Assembly (NCBI GenBank): GCA_003151155.1
Contig: PLWX01000149.1
Coordinates: 1 to 44,540, forward strand
Origin: Acidobacteriaceae bacterium
GTDB lineage: Bacteria > Acidobacteriota > Terriglobia > Terriglobales > Acidobacteriaceae
Reading direction: 5' to 3'
Length of the DNA stretch: 44,540 nt
Part shown: positions 17,254 to 25,289 of the stretch, piece after piece
How the letters are laid out: each line of letters starts with the position of its first letter
Numbering within the stretch: position 1 is the first letter of the stretch
Made by a program: the position numbers and the translations under genes
Notes under the pieces: generated by a model
Seen by the model: the letters and a program-made list of their open reading frames with translations, nothing else
Told to the model about the DNA's origin: nothing
The model's database searches: none

Positions 17254-18375
17254 ATGAAATCGCTCTGCAAATGGATTGCTGCTTCTATTCTCGCGATAAC
17301 ATCCACCGCATCGGTATTTGCGAAAGATCAACCTCATTTCGATTGCGGTCCGTCGTTTTCATTGCAAGCTCCGTGGGAGGGCGCTGATGCTGCTTACTCC
17401 GTCCCGCTCGGTGATGGCCGTGACGTCTGGATTTTCGGCGACACGCTCTTCGGAAAAGATCGACAGGTCAAGGGCAACGAGCCGGAGATGGTGCACAACA
17501 GCTTCGGTATCTCCTCCTGTATGGACGGGCAATGGAAGCTTGATTATTCCATTAAGCGTGATGCCAAAGGCCAATTCAGCAGCTACTTCAGCCCCCAGAG
17601 AAACGATGGCACCTATTATTGGGCGCTCGATGGGGTTGAACACAATCGCGAACTGTGGATCACCCTCGTTTGCGTGCGCAATAAGCCGCAGTCTGATGCA
17701 TTCGCACTCGGCTTCGAAGTTTGCGGCACCGATCTCGCTCGCGTAAGCGGTCTGGATCAAGACCCGCAGAATTGGAAAATCTCGTATTACCCGCTCGTTG
17801 CGGAAAGCGTGCATGCGAATCCATCCGCTTCCACCTTGATTCAAGGTGACTATCTCTACATCTTCACGATGTACGAGAAAGGAGCCCGGCCGCAGATTCT
17901 CACGCGCATTCCCCTCAAAGGCCTCGACGATCCTCAGAAGCATCTCCAGTATCGCGGGGCTGACGACCAATGGCATGACGGCCTGGAGCCCGAGAAGGCG
18001 AAGGTCATCATGAAGACTGGCGCTTCTGAAATGTCGGTGCGCTACCATCCGGAACTGAACAAATGGGTCGCGGTTATGGTGGACCCGCAGATATTCTCCG
18101 ACAAAGTCATCTTCCGTACGGCACCTTCCATGACTGGTCCGTGGAGCGATGGCGAGGTGATCTACAAGATTCCCGAGTTGCAGAAGACCTTCAACAAGTA
18201 CGATCCCGACACCTTCTGCTATGCGGGCAAAGAGCATCCCGAGTTCGAGAAGGGTGACCTGGTGTTCACTTACGTGTGCAACACGATGAAGCCGAAGAAA
18301 CTCGAGAGTGAGCCGAACATCTATTTCCCGCAGGTGGTGCGGATGCCTATGCCTGCAACCGGCGCGGCGAAATAA
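17254..18375 (+). CDS. Secreted beta-propeller protein (DUF4185/DUF5005-like)
   Basis: Exported protein of 374 residues. The ATG at 17254 is preceded by AGGAAAG and begins the signal peptide KSLCKWIAASILAITSTASV, cleaved near FAKDQ; the longer frame from 17230 lacks these. Repeated propeller-blade motifs are visible, such as DGRDVWIFGDTLFGKD, DYLYIFTMYEKGARPQ and MSVRYHPELNKWVAVMVD. The DxxxWxFGDT opening is typical of DUF4185-type five-bladed propellers related to GH32/GH43-clan glycosidases. No catalytic residues can be assigned safely. It lies 91 bases after the GntR gene and converges with the esterase gene (3-base gap). Probable role in glycan binding or cleavage in the periplasm. Confidence 0.7.
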   Translation: MKSLCKWIAASILAITSTASVFAKDQPHFDCGPSFSLQAPWEGADAAYSVPLGDGRDVWIFGDTLFGKDRQVKGNEPEMVHNSFGISSCMDGQWKLDYSIKRDAKGQFSSYFSPQRNDGTYYWALDGVEHNRELWITLVCVRNKPQSDAFALGFEVCGTDLARVSGLDQDPQNWKISYYPLVAESVHANPSASTLIQGDYLYIFTMYEKGARPQILTRIPLKGLDDPQKHLQYRGADDQWHDGLEPEKAKVIMKTGASEMSVRYHPELNKWVAVMVDPQIFSDKVIFRTAPSMTGPWSDGEVIYKIPELQKTFNKYDPDTFCYAGKEHPEFEKGDLVFTYVCNTMKPKKLESEPNIYFPQVVRMPMPATGAAK

Positions 18376-18378
18376 GAC

Positions 18379-19185
18379 TCAGCGGGTGAGCACATCCTTG
18401 CAGAACCCAAGGGTCTCGCGGATGTGCTTACTCCAATAAGGCCAATCGTGGCCGCCGGAGAATTCCTGGTACGCATGACGAACATTCAACCGTACCAGCT
18501 CTCTATGCAGGTCACGATTGGCTTCAATCAGCGAATCCTCGGTTCCACAATCAAATCGGAGTGGCGGAAGATGCCGCTGGTGGACCCTCGCCCAATGCAG
18601 CAGATCGATATCGTTTGTCCCTGCATACTGAAAAGCTTCGGCAGGGAACGGGATAAATTGCGAAAGTTGCGCGACCTGCGTAATCGACGAATGCGCCGAA
18701 ATGCCGAGCACCCGCGAGGCATATTTCATCCCTAATCGCATCGCGCCATAACCGCCCATCGAGAGACCTGCCAAGAAAAATTTCTCAATCTTCAATTGTG
18801 GGAATTGTTCTCCCAAACATCTCGGAATGTCGTCGACGATCCAGTTCTCATAGTTGGCGTGAGCGTGGGGAACATACCCGCTCCCATCTCCCCACAATCC
18901 ATCCGACGGCATCGCAATCATCATCGGCGGCATGCTTCCGTCGCGCAGCATGGTGGTTGCGGTTGTATCGATCTCGCCATTCAGCCACCAATTCCATTGG
19001 CAGCCGTACACTCCATGCAAAAGCAGCAGCAGCGGCACTCGCTCGAGAGTTTCGATTCCCGGAGGTGTGAAAAGAAGAACGTCACCACGATATCCGAGAG
19101 ACTCACTGCGAAAATTAAGGAAGCGAAGGTTCTCATTCCCGGGAAGAGCACGGGAAAGCTGGGCATTGGGGAAGTGTTTTGTCAT
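18379..19185 (-). CDS. Esterase-D-like alpha/beta-hydrolase
   Basis: Protein of 268 residues of the putative esterase family (PF00756 type; feruloyl/acetyl esterases, S-formylglutathione hydrolase). Motifs are LLLLHGVYG (about 53-61), nucleophile S142 in AGLSMGGYGAM, probable Asp at 217 in CGTEDSLI and catalytic H246 in SGGHDWPYW. No signal peptide is visible, so it is probably cytoplasmic, acting on an imported ester. It follows the ROK kinase gene by 6 bases in the same operon, suggesting that deacylation and phosphorylation of one sugar go together. Confidence 0.85.
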   Translation of the reverse strand: MTKHFPNAQLSRALPGNENLRFLNFRSESLGYRGDVLLFTPPGIETLERVPLLLLLHGVYGCQWNWWLNGEIDTTATTMLRDGSMPPMMIAMPSDGLWGDGSGYVPHAHANYENWIVDDIPRCLGEQFPQLKIEKFFLAGLSMGGYGAMRLGMKYASRVLGISAHSSITQVAQLSQFIPFPAEAFQYAGTNDIDLLHWARVHQRHLPPLRFDCGTEDSLIEANRDLHRELVRLNVRHAYQEFSGGHDWPYWSKHIRETLGFCKDVLTR

Positions 19186-19191
19186 GCGGGA

Positions 19192-20136
19192 TTACACGAT
19201 TCCTGTCAGCAGAGGCGTGGCGCCGAAGAGGCCGGCATCGTTACCGAGTTGCGCGGCAACAATCTCGACTTTGCCCCACGGCGTCCATGCATGGGCGTTC
19301 ACGTAGTTTTGAATGTAAGGAAGGATGACATCCGCACGGCGCATCACACCGCCGCCGATAACGATTCGTTCAGGGTCATAGGCGTGAATCAATCCAACCG
19401 CGCCGGTTGCCCAAACGTTCAAACAGTGTTGCAAGATCTCTTCGGCAATCCGATCACCAGCGGCTGCGAGTTCGAAAAGTGCACGGAAATTGATTGTCTC
19501 GCACTTGGCAAGGTCGCTGTGAGCGAAACCGTCCCACTCTCGGGCGATGTACGGCAGCGCCCATCCAGAAGCCTCGGCTTCAAGACAGCCAATGGCGCCA
19601 CAGGTGCAAGGTCGACCGCCGACTTTTGCCGGAAGGTGGCCGCCGAGGCATCCGGCTTGCGCATGTTTGCCGCGAAGCAACTTGCCCTCGATCATGGCCG
19701 CGCCGCCAATACCGGTGCCGAGCGTGATCATCACGACGTTGTCACAACCTCGCGCCGCTCCCACATGTTGCTCGCCTAACAACGCCATGCGGGCGTCATT
19801 CTCTATGGCAAAAGGAAGCTCAAACTCCTGTTGACTCCAAGCCCGGAAGTCGATGGAAGGTGCATCTTCATATTTCTTGTTGGTCGATACGACTCGACCG
19901 ATGCGCGCGTCAGCGAGCCCGCAAAATCCAAGTGCCACGCCTTGGCAGTCGGCGGCGTTCAGATGCAGTTCCGCAAGCAGTTCACGGACGGCTTGCGCAA
20001 ACACATCCAAAGCCGGTCGGAGCTTCTCCGCCGAATCGAGTGAAACTTCGTGAGCAGCCAGCAGTTTGTCGACTTGGACCACGGCGATCTTCGCATGGCT
20101 ACCCCCTAAATCGATCGCGATGGCTGGTCGAGTCAT
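19192..20136 (-). CDS. ROK-family sugar kinase
   Basis: Predicted cytoplasmic hexokinase-type enzyme of 314 residues. It shows the phosphate-1 motif AIDLGGSHAKI (7-17), catalytic D114 in IENDARMALLGE, the ROK signature TLGTGIGG (138-145) and the zinc-binding CTCGAIGCLE (C177, C179, C184). There is no N-terminal helix-turn-helix, so it is a kinase rather than a ROK repressor. The usual GEIGH motif reads GCLGGH here, a small deviation. The likely substrate is glucose, mannose or another hexose. The divergent cupin phosphoglucose isomerases would take the hexose-6-phosphate onward to fructose-6-phosphate. Confidence 0.88.
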   Translation of the reverse strand: MTRPAIAIDLGGSHAKIAVVQVDKLLAAHEVSLDSAEKLRPALDVFAQAVRELLAELHLNAADCQGVALGFCGLADARIGRVVSTNKKYEDAPSIDFRAWSQQEFELPFAIENDARMALLGEQHVGAARGCDNVVMITLGTGIGGAAMIEGKLLRGKHAQAGCLGGHLPAKVGGRPCTCGAIGCLEAEASGWALPYIAREWDGFAHSDLAKCETINFRALFELAAAGDRIAEEILQHCLNVWATGAVGLIHAYDPERIVIGGGVMRRADVILPYIQNYVNAHAWTPWGKVEIVAAQLGNDAGLFGATPLLTGIV

Positions 20137-20193
20137 AATTCAGCGTTTCAAGCAAGAAAGAAACTCAATTTTAACTGTTTTGGCTATGAAGAA

Positions 20194-20224
20194 TCAAAAC
20201 TTTGTTCTTTTGATTTGCTTTTGA
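20194..20224. promoter_or_regulatory. Candidate operator repeats between ROK kinase and cupin isomerase genes
   Basis: CTTTTGA occurs twice, at 20207-20213 and 20218-20224, exactly 11 bp apart (one helical turn). The inverse TCAAAA lies at 20194-20199. The 117-bp gap is AT-rich and serves two divergent genes, so a shared operator is reasonable. I cannot name the regulator, though DeoR-family proteins favour such short repeated A/T-rich half-sites. Confidence 0.35.
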
Positions 20225-20253
20225 GAACTTAATTCCGGTAGCCTAATCTGGTT

Positions 20254-20820
20254 ATGAACCCTGTCTTTGCCTTTGTGAACTGGGCCGATGGCGCGATGCA
20301 AGTGCCGGGACTGCGCTCCTCCGAAAAGAAGCTTGGTCAACTGAAGGGTATCTTCCGCGACCAGGAAGCCTGGCGGAAACTTGACCCCGAGACCATAGTG
20401 TATCGAGTGTGGTGGTGGGAACCCGTCGCCTCCGGTACGGAAGGCGGGTTGTTTTGGGGGACAACCGAGATCCAACCGGGACGTGTCGGCAACGAATATT
20501 ACATGACCCATGGACACCGGCACTTAATCCGGAATCGCGCGGAATTCTATGGAACAACAGTTGGAACAGGAAAGCTCGTTTTGCGCGACGAAAACGGAAA
20601 CACATGGGCTGAAGAAATGACGCCGGGCAGTTTGCATTACATTGCCGGAAATGTTGCGCACCGAGTGGTAAACATCGGCAGCATGCCGTTACGCTTCGTC
20701 GCCTGCTGGCCGAGCGACGCCGGGCACGACTACGAAATCGCGGGTGGCCAGGGATTCGGCGCGCAGGTGATCGAAGAACACGGAAATCCTGTGTTCAAGG
20801 CATTAGGGACGACGGCGTGA
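20254..20820 (+). CDS. Cupin-type glucose-6-phosphate isomerase, copy 1
   Basis: Predicted metal-dependent isomerase of 188 residues of the cupin (archaeal-type) phosphoglucose isomerase family, PF06560. The metal site is clear: H88 and H90 in MTHGHRHL, E97 in RAEFYG and H136 in NVAHRVVN. LKGIFRDQEAW, GRVGNEYYMTHGH and GHDYEIAGGQGFG also match the family. Length fits the ~190-residue archaeal enzymes. It overlaps the next, related gene by 4 bases (GTGA), so the two are translationally coupled. It may act on glucose-6-phosphate or another aldose phosphate. Confidence 0.85.
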   Translation: MNPVFAFVNWADGAMQVPGLRSSEKKLGQLKGIFRDQEAWRKLDPETIVYRVWWWEPVASGTEGGLFWGTTEIQPGRVGNEYYMTHGHRHLIRNRAEFYGTTVGTGKLVLRDENGNTWAEEMTPGSLHYIAGNVAHRVVNIGSMPLRFVACWPSDAGHDYEIAGGQGFGAQVIEEHGNPVFKALGTTA

Positions 20821-21599
20821 AGTTCGATCCCAAACTCGGCGTGCACAGCGCAGCTGGTGATTTGCAGTTCACCTACGACGAAAACGTCTTCGGTCCATCC
20901 CCCGAGTTTCGCCATCTCGACGACATTCGCCGCAGCTTACGAGATCCCCAATGCGAAGGACCCGATCCGGTGTATTCCATTGTGATGGATGTGGGCCGCA
21001 ACGAGCATCGCTCAGAACTTGAGCGTCGCATGCTTTTGTTTGGAGTGGTGGTTTACGCCGCTGGTCACCTCGGAGAGGAGCCGGTTCGCAGCCAAGGCCA
21101 CATTCACGCAGTCGCACCGCACTGCGGGTGGTCCACTCCGGAATTATTCGAGATTTGGGAAGGCCGTGCGATCGTCTACGCGCAGGAGCGCGCCTCCGAT
21201 GATCCCGGCCGTTGCTTTGCCGTCATCGCAAATCCCGGCGAAAAGGTCGTTGTTCCACCGGCGTGGGCACATTGTGTGATTAACGCCGACCCCGCGAACC
21301 GCATGATGTTCGGCGCTTGGTGCGATCGCCAGTATGGATTCGTGTACGACGAAATCCGGGCGCACCACGGCTTGGCGTGGTTTCCGATTTTGGACAAGGA
21401 AGAGAAGATCAGATGGGAGCCCAATCGCGCCTATCGTGAGCCCACTGAGCTTTCCATCCGTAGCCCGCGCGCCTATCCAGACCTGGGACTAGATCCAAAC
21501 ACTCCGATGTACGAGCAATTCGCTAGCGATCCAGAGAGCGTCCAATGGGTCTCCGATCCTGCCCGTTTGGCGGATGACTGGAACAACTTCGAAATCTAA
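20817..21599 (+). CDS. Cupin-type glucose-6-phosphate isomerase family protein, copy 2 (longer paralogue)
   Basis: Cupin protein of 260 residues with a GTG start overlapping the previous gene. The metal-binding set is H95 and H97 in RSQGHIHAVAPH, E109 in STPELFEIWEG and H152 in PPAWAHCVIN, matching the cupin phosphoglucose-isomerase pattern, but the surrounding sequence differs greatly from copy 1. It has about 70 extra residues, mostly at the C-terminus (YPDLGLDPNTPMYEQF). The pair may form a heteromer, or one copy may use a different sugar phosphate. It converges with the MFS gene with a 6-base gap and no terminator visible. Confidence 0.8.
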   Translation: MKFDPKLGVHSAAGDLQFTYDENVFGPSPEFRHLDDIRRSLRDPQCEGPDPVYSIVMDVGRNEHRSELERRMLLFGVVVYAAGHLGEEPVRSQGHIHAVAPHCGWSTPELFEIWEGRAIVYAQERASDDPGRCFAVIANPGEKVVVPPAWAHCVINADPANRMMFGAWCDRQYGFVYDEIRAHHGLAWFPILDKEEKIRWEPNRAYREPTELSIRSPRAYPDLGLDPNTPMYEQFASDPESVQWVSDPARLADDWNNFEI

Positions 21600-21605
21600 C
21601 TTCGA

Positions 21606-22937
21606 TCAGTTCGCGACGCCGAGCCGCTGCTCGAGTTTCTCGAGGGAGACTCCCTTGGTCTCCGGATAAAGAGCCGCCACCAATACGAAGTCAATCAGCA
21701 TCATTGCTGCGAAAAAGAAAAATGGGGTCGCGTTCGATGTCTTGGCGAGCACCGGGAAAATCGCCGAGATCAAGGCGTTCATCACCCACAGTGTAGATGT
21801 ACCGATCGCCTGGCCTTTGGCGCGAACCCGAGTCGGGAAGACTTCGCTGATGTAGACCCAAACTACCGCGCCCTGCGAAATCGCGAAGAACCCCATGAAC
21901 GCCATCACCAGCCAGATCAGCCAAGTCTGGTGCGTGCCGCTGCGGAAGATCTCCCCGATGGCAGCCAGGAAAATAAATACGCCCGCGGTTCCTGCCAGCA
22001 GAAGCTTCTTGCGTCCGAGCTTGTCGATCACCGTCATGGCAAGCAGCGTGAACAATAGGTTCGTGCAGCCGATGATGACTGATTGCCTGCCAGCCGAATA
22101 CTTGCTCGCTCCTGCCGCCGCGAAGATGTCATTCAGGTAGTAGAGACAAGCGTTAATCCCGGTGAGCTGGTTAAATGCGCCGGCAGTCACAGCGAGGAAA
22201 ATCGGCAGCAGATACTTCCGTTGGAAAATCGGCTCGACGGCCGAGCTGCGCTCCAGGTGAATCGCGGCGACGATCTCGCTGAGTTCCTGTTCTGGATTTT
22301 CCGTACCGGTGAGGCGCAGCACATCGAGCGCTTCGGCGGTCCGGTTCTTCATCGCAAGCCAACGTGGGCTGCGTGGAATGAAGAACAACATCAGAAGGAA
22401 AAAGAGCGCAGGTACAGCGGCAATGCCCAACTGCCATCGCCATTCCGTGGTGCCGAAATTCATGCGGCCGATCAGGAAGTTCGAAAGGTATGCGACGAGG
22501 ATACCGAGGACGATATTGACTTGAAAAAACCCAACCAGACGCCCACGCCACTTGGGAGGCGAGAGCTCCGCGATATACATCGGCGCAAGAACAGACGATC
22601 CGCCGATGCCGAGTCCTCCGATGATGCGAAACGCCAGCAACGATCCCCAGCTCCAGGCAAAGGCGCAGCCGATGGCCGACAGAAAATAGAACACGGCCAT
22701 GATGCGCAAACTGTCCCGCCGCCCAATCCGCTGGCCCGGGATGCCGGCTGTCATAGCGCCGGCCACCGTGCCCCAGAGCGCGCTCGAAACGGTCAATCCC
22801 AAGAGGTAAGGAGTGAGGCTGTAAACCTCCGTCAATTGGTGGGTGGTGCCGGCGATCACCGCGGTGTCGAAGCCAAACAGCAGTCCCCCGAGAGCACTCA
22901 CGAAGGTGCTCTTTACCAGATATCCGTTTATGGACAT
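21606..22937 (-). CDS. MFS sugar porter
   Basis: Inner-membrane sugar:proton symporter of 443 residues with about 12 membrane spans, of the sugar-porter family of the major facilitator superfamily. Hallmarks are GGLLFGFDTAVIAG in TM1, GQRIGRRDSL in loop 2-3, GLGIGGSSVLAPMYIAELSP in TM4, PRSPRWLAMKNR before the central loop, QLTGINACLYY in TM7, DKLGRKKLLL in loop 8-9 and PETKGVSLEKLE at the end. It is divergent from a Tat-exported glycosidase gene, so it probably imports the monosaccharide released in the periplasm. Confidence 0.92.
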   Translation of the reverse strand: MSINGYLVKSTFVSALGGLLFGFDTAVIAGTTHQLTEVYSLTPYLLGLTVSSALWGTVAGAMTAGIPGQRIGRRDSLRIMAVFYFLSAIGCAFAWSWGSLLAFRIIGGLGIGGSSVLAPMYIAELSPPKWRGRLVGFFQVNIVLGILVAYLSNFLIGRMNFGTTEWRWQLGIAAVPALFFLLMLFFIPRSPRWLAMKNRTAEALDVLRLTGTENPEQELSEIVAAIHLERSSAVEPIFQRKYLLPIFLAVTAGAFNQLTGINACLYYLNDIFAAAGASKYSAGRQSVIIGCTNLLFTLLAMTVIDKLGRKKLLLAGTAGVFIFLAAIGEIFRSGTHQTWLIWLVMAFMGFFAISQGAVVWVYISEVFPTRVRAKGQAIGTSTLWVMNALISAIFPVLAKTSNATPFFFFAAMMLIDFVLVAALYPETKGVSLEKLEQRLGVAN

Positions 22938-22991
22938 GCTTTTCTATTCCTTTGCTTTAATGAACGAATGGTAGCGAAAAGAACATAATTG

Positions 22992-23015
22992 GTCTATTAA
23001 ATAGATCAAATAGAC
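22992..23015. promoter_or_regulatory. Inverted-repeat operator candidate between MFS porter and glycosidase genes
   Basis: GTCTATT (22992-22998) and AATAGAC (23009-23015) form a perfect 7-bp dyad with 10 bases between. AAATAGA is also repeated directly (22999-23005 and 23008-23014). It sits in the middle of the 130-bp divergent promoter region, AT-rich on both sides. The regulator is unknown. Confidence 0.45.
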
Positions 23016-23067
23016 GTTATAAACTTGCGATAGGGCGTATTTTTGGTTCAGCGCCTGGAGGGTTGGC

Positions 23068-25287
23068 ATGAGCTCTCAGTTCAACGTCGATCGTCGCACC
23101 TTCTTGAAGGTTGGAGCGGCAGGAGCTGCTTTGACCGCCACGAATCCTACTACGCTCGTGGCTCGGCCTATCGATCTCGCATCTCCGCCATCGCTTGCGG
23201 CTATGGCGTCGGACCGACTGACGTATCGTCTGCACGATCAATTCAACTGTCCCGTCGCGATGAACGAGTGGGGCTACGCGCAGGTTGGCAAATCTGTATC
23301 CGCTATCACCGCCATTGCTTTTCCCCCATACGCCTGTTGCGGAGTGCCCGAGACGGCATGGAGTCCTGGCTACCTGCTCACCTGCGAGCTTTTCTTGAAT
23401 GATCGTTATCTTGCAATTGCCGGCGCGCCGGACGGCAATGTGGAGTATCAATGGTTCCCGCATTGTGTCAGCCGAACGCAGACGGCAGAGAGACTGCAAT
23501 TCAAGACTCGGATGTTTCTTCCCAACAAGCGGCGGGCCGTGGCACAGTCAATTGTGATCAAGAACTTGAGCGGGTCGCAACGTAAGATCAAGCTCGGATT
23601 CGACATGCGAGCGGCTGTAGCGAAAAAAACTTCGGCGTGGCTTGCGAATTCTCCGGGTGAAGCCGACAACAAAATCACCTGGGATGCCCAGCGCGGCTGT
23701 TTGTTGTTCGAGGCGCAGCATTCGGAGATCGCTGCGGCGCAAGGTTTTCATCCGGCGCCGAATCGAGTGGAACACAAGCGCATGTTGGTGTTCGATCTGG
23801 AACTCGCTCCGGGCGAACAGAAGCAATTGAATTTTATTGTCGCGATCGCCGGCAACGGCCGCGCTGCACTGGAACTATACGAAGGCTTACAAAACGCCTT
23901 TGAGTCACTCGTACAAGAAAACGAATCCGCCTTCACCAACCTCGTCAAGGCAGCTTTCACTCCAGGCAATTCCGAGTTCAGCGGTCATCTTCCGCGCCTC
24001 GTCACCAACAACGAATCGCTCTCCAAGCTCTATCACAACGGATTTGCCAATCTCTTATTTGCCCGTCGGGTTTCGCCCGATTCTGTCTACGGACCAACCT
24101 ATCTAACGCTCAGCGGGCATGTTCTCCCAACTCTGAGTTTTCCCTGGGACACTTCGCTTTCCTCCCTAGCTCTATCGTTGCTCGATCCGCTTCCGCTCCG
24201 CAACCTCGTGGAAGCTTGGTCAAGGTTCGGCTTACACGATCACCATTCCACCGACTACGTTACCGGCGAGGCCGTAGGCCCTTGGTATGCCGTGAACGAT
24301 ACCGCGATCGTGCGCTGTGCCTGGCGGTATCTCTGCGTGACTGGCGATTTCGCATGGCTGGATAAGAAGATCAACGATCGCACGATCCTTCAGCACCTCG
24401 AAGATCGCGCACTCTATTGGAAGAAGCTCGATGTACACGGTCACGGACTTGGCGACTATGGAACGATCGAGAACCTGCTCGAAGTCGTGAGTACGTATCT
24501 TCACGAAGTCGCAGGCATGAATGCCGGAAACGTTCATAGCATGCGAGTGGTTGCCGACATGCATGAGCGTCGCGGTAATTCGGCACGGGCGCGTGAGCTA
24601 AGAACCGAAGCCAAGGCGATGGCCGAACGCATTGTCCGCCTGCTTTACGTTGAAGGAAAAGGTTACTGGCGCTGTGCCCAGCCTGACGGCAGCTTCAACG
24701 AAGTGCGTCATTGTTACGACTTCCTCGCGATCCTCGACAACATGGCCGAAGATCTCTCCCCAGCGCAGAAGCGCGAGATGAACGAATTCTTCTGGCGCGA
24801 GTTGCACAGCGAGAAATGGATGCGAGCGCTCTCTCAAAGCGATGTTGATGCAACGTGGAACATTCGTCCGGATCACAGTTGCCTTGGCGCTTACGCCGCA
24901 TGGCCTCCGATGTCGGCGAAAGGCCTCTACAAAATCACATCACCGGAAAGAATTGTGCCTTGGTTGCGGGAAGTCGCGAAGGCGGGAAATCAAGGCCCGA
25001 TCGGTCAAGGTCACTTTGTAGAAGACGTTTATCCACCTGTGAATGGCGGCGCTTTCAAATCTTCGGAAGATGCGCCCTTCATCGAAGACTGGTGCTGCAT
25101 TGCGGCGGGTGCTTTCACCGAGTTGGTGATCGACTCGATCTTCGGAGCCGATCTCACGATGTCCCATGGCATCAGGGTGAACTCGCACCTCGCCGCATTC
25201 GATCCCTCGGCGCGACTCGAAGGTCTCAGATATCAGGGCGCGCTATATACGATCACAAAAGACGGAGCGCAGAAGCAGAAAGCCTGA
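23068..25287 (+). CDS. Tat-exported six-hairpin glycosidase-like protein 1
   Basis: Protein of 739 residues starting with a twin-arginine signal (DRRTFLKVGAAGAAL), preceded by GGAGGG. A beta-sandwich region (about 50-260) is followed by a helical (alpha/alpha)6-barrel-type region (about 305-700). The barrel has segments such as PTLSFPWDTSLSSLALSL (D361), AVNDTAIVRCAWRYL (D411) and HGLGDYGTIENLLEVVSTY, which resemble GH63/GH37-like and GH78-like six-hairpin enzymes. I cannot assign a GH family or catalytic acids with confidence. Divergent from the sugar porter; convergent with the DeoR gene. Probably a periplasmic exo-glycosidase. Confidence 0.7.
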   Translation: MSSQFNVDRRTFLKVGAAGAALTATNPTTLVARPIDLASPPSLAAMASDRLTYRLHDQFNCPVAMNEWGYAQVGKSVSAITAIAFPPYACCGVPETAWSPGYLLTCELFLNDRYLAIAGAPDGNVEYQWFPHCVSRTQTAERLQFKTRMFLPNKRRAVAQSIVIKNLSGSQRKIKLGFDMRAAVAKKTSAWLANSPGEADNKITWDAQRGCLLFEAQHSEIAAAQGFHPAPNRVEHKRMLVFDLELAPGEQKQLNFIVAIAGNGRAALELYEGLQNAFESLVQENESAFTNLVKAAFTPGNSEFSGHLPRLVTNNESLSKLYHNGFANLLFARRVSPDSVYGPTYLTLSGHVLPTLSFPWDTSLSSLALSLLDPLPLRNLVEAWSRFGLHDHHSTDYVTGEAVGPWYAVNDTAIVRCAWRYLCVTGDFAWLDKKINDRTILQHLEDRALYWKKLDVHGHGLGDYGTIENLLEVVSTYLHEVAGMNAGNVHSMRVVADMHERRGNSARARELRTEAKAMAERIVRLLYVEGKGYWRCAQPDGSFNEVRHCYDFLAILDNMAEDLSPAQKREMNEFFWRELHSEKWMRALSQSDVDATWNIRPDHSCLGAYAAWPPMSAKGLYKITSPERIVPWLREVAKAGNQGPIGQGHFVEDVYPPVNGGAFKSSEDAPFIEDWCCIAAGAFTELVIDSIFGADLTMSHGIRVNSHLAAFDPSARLEGLRYQGALYTITKDGAQKQKA

Positions 25288-25289
25288 TC

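Noticed and set aside
22083..22988. 301-residue plus-strand open frame
   Set aside because: Antisense to the MFS porter; its composition is charged and low-complexity, without motifs.
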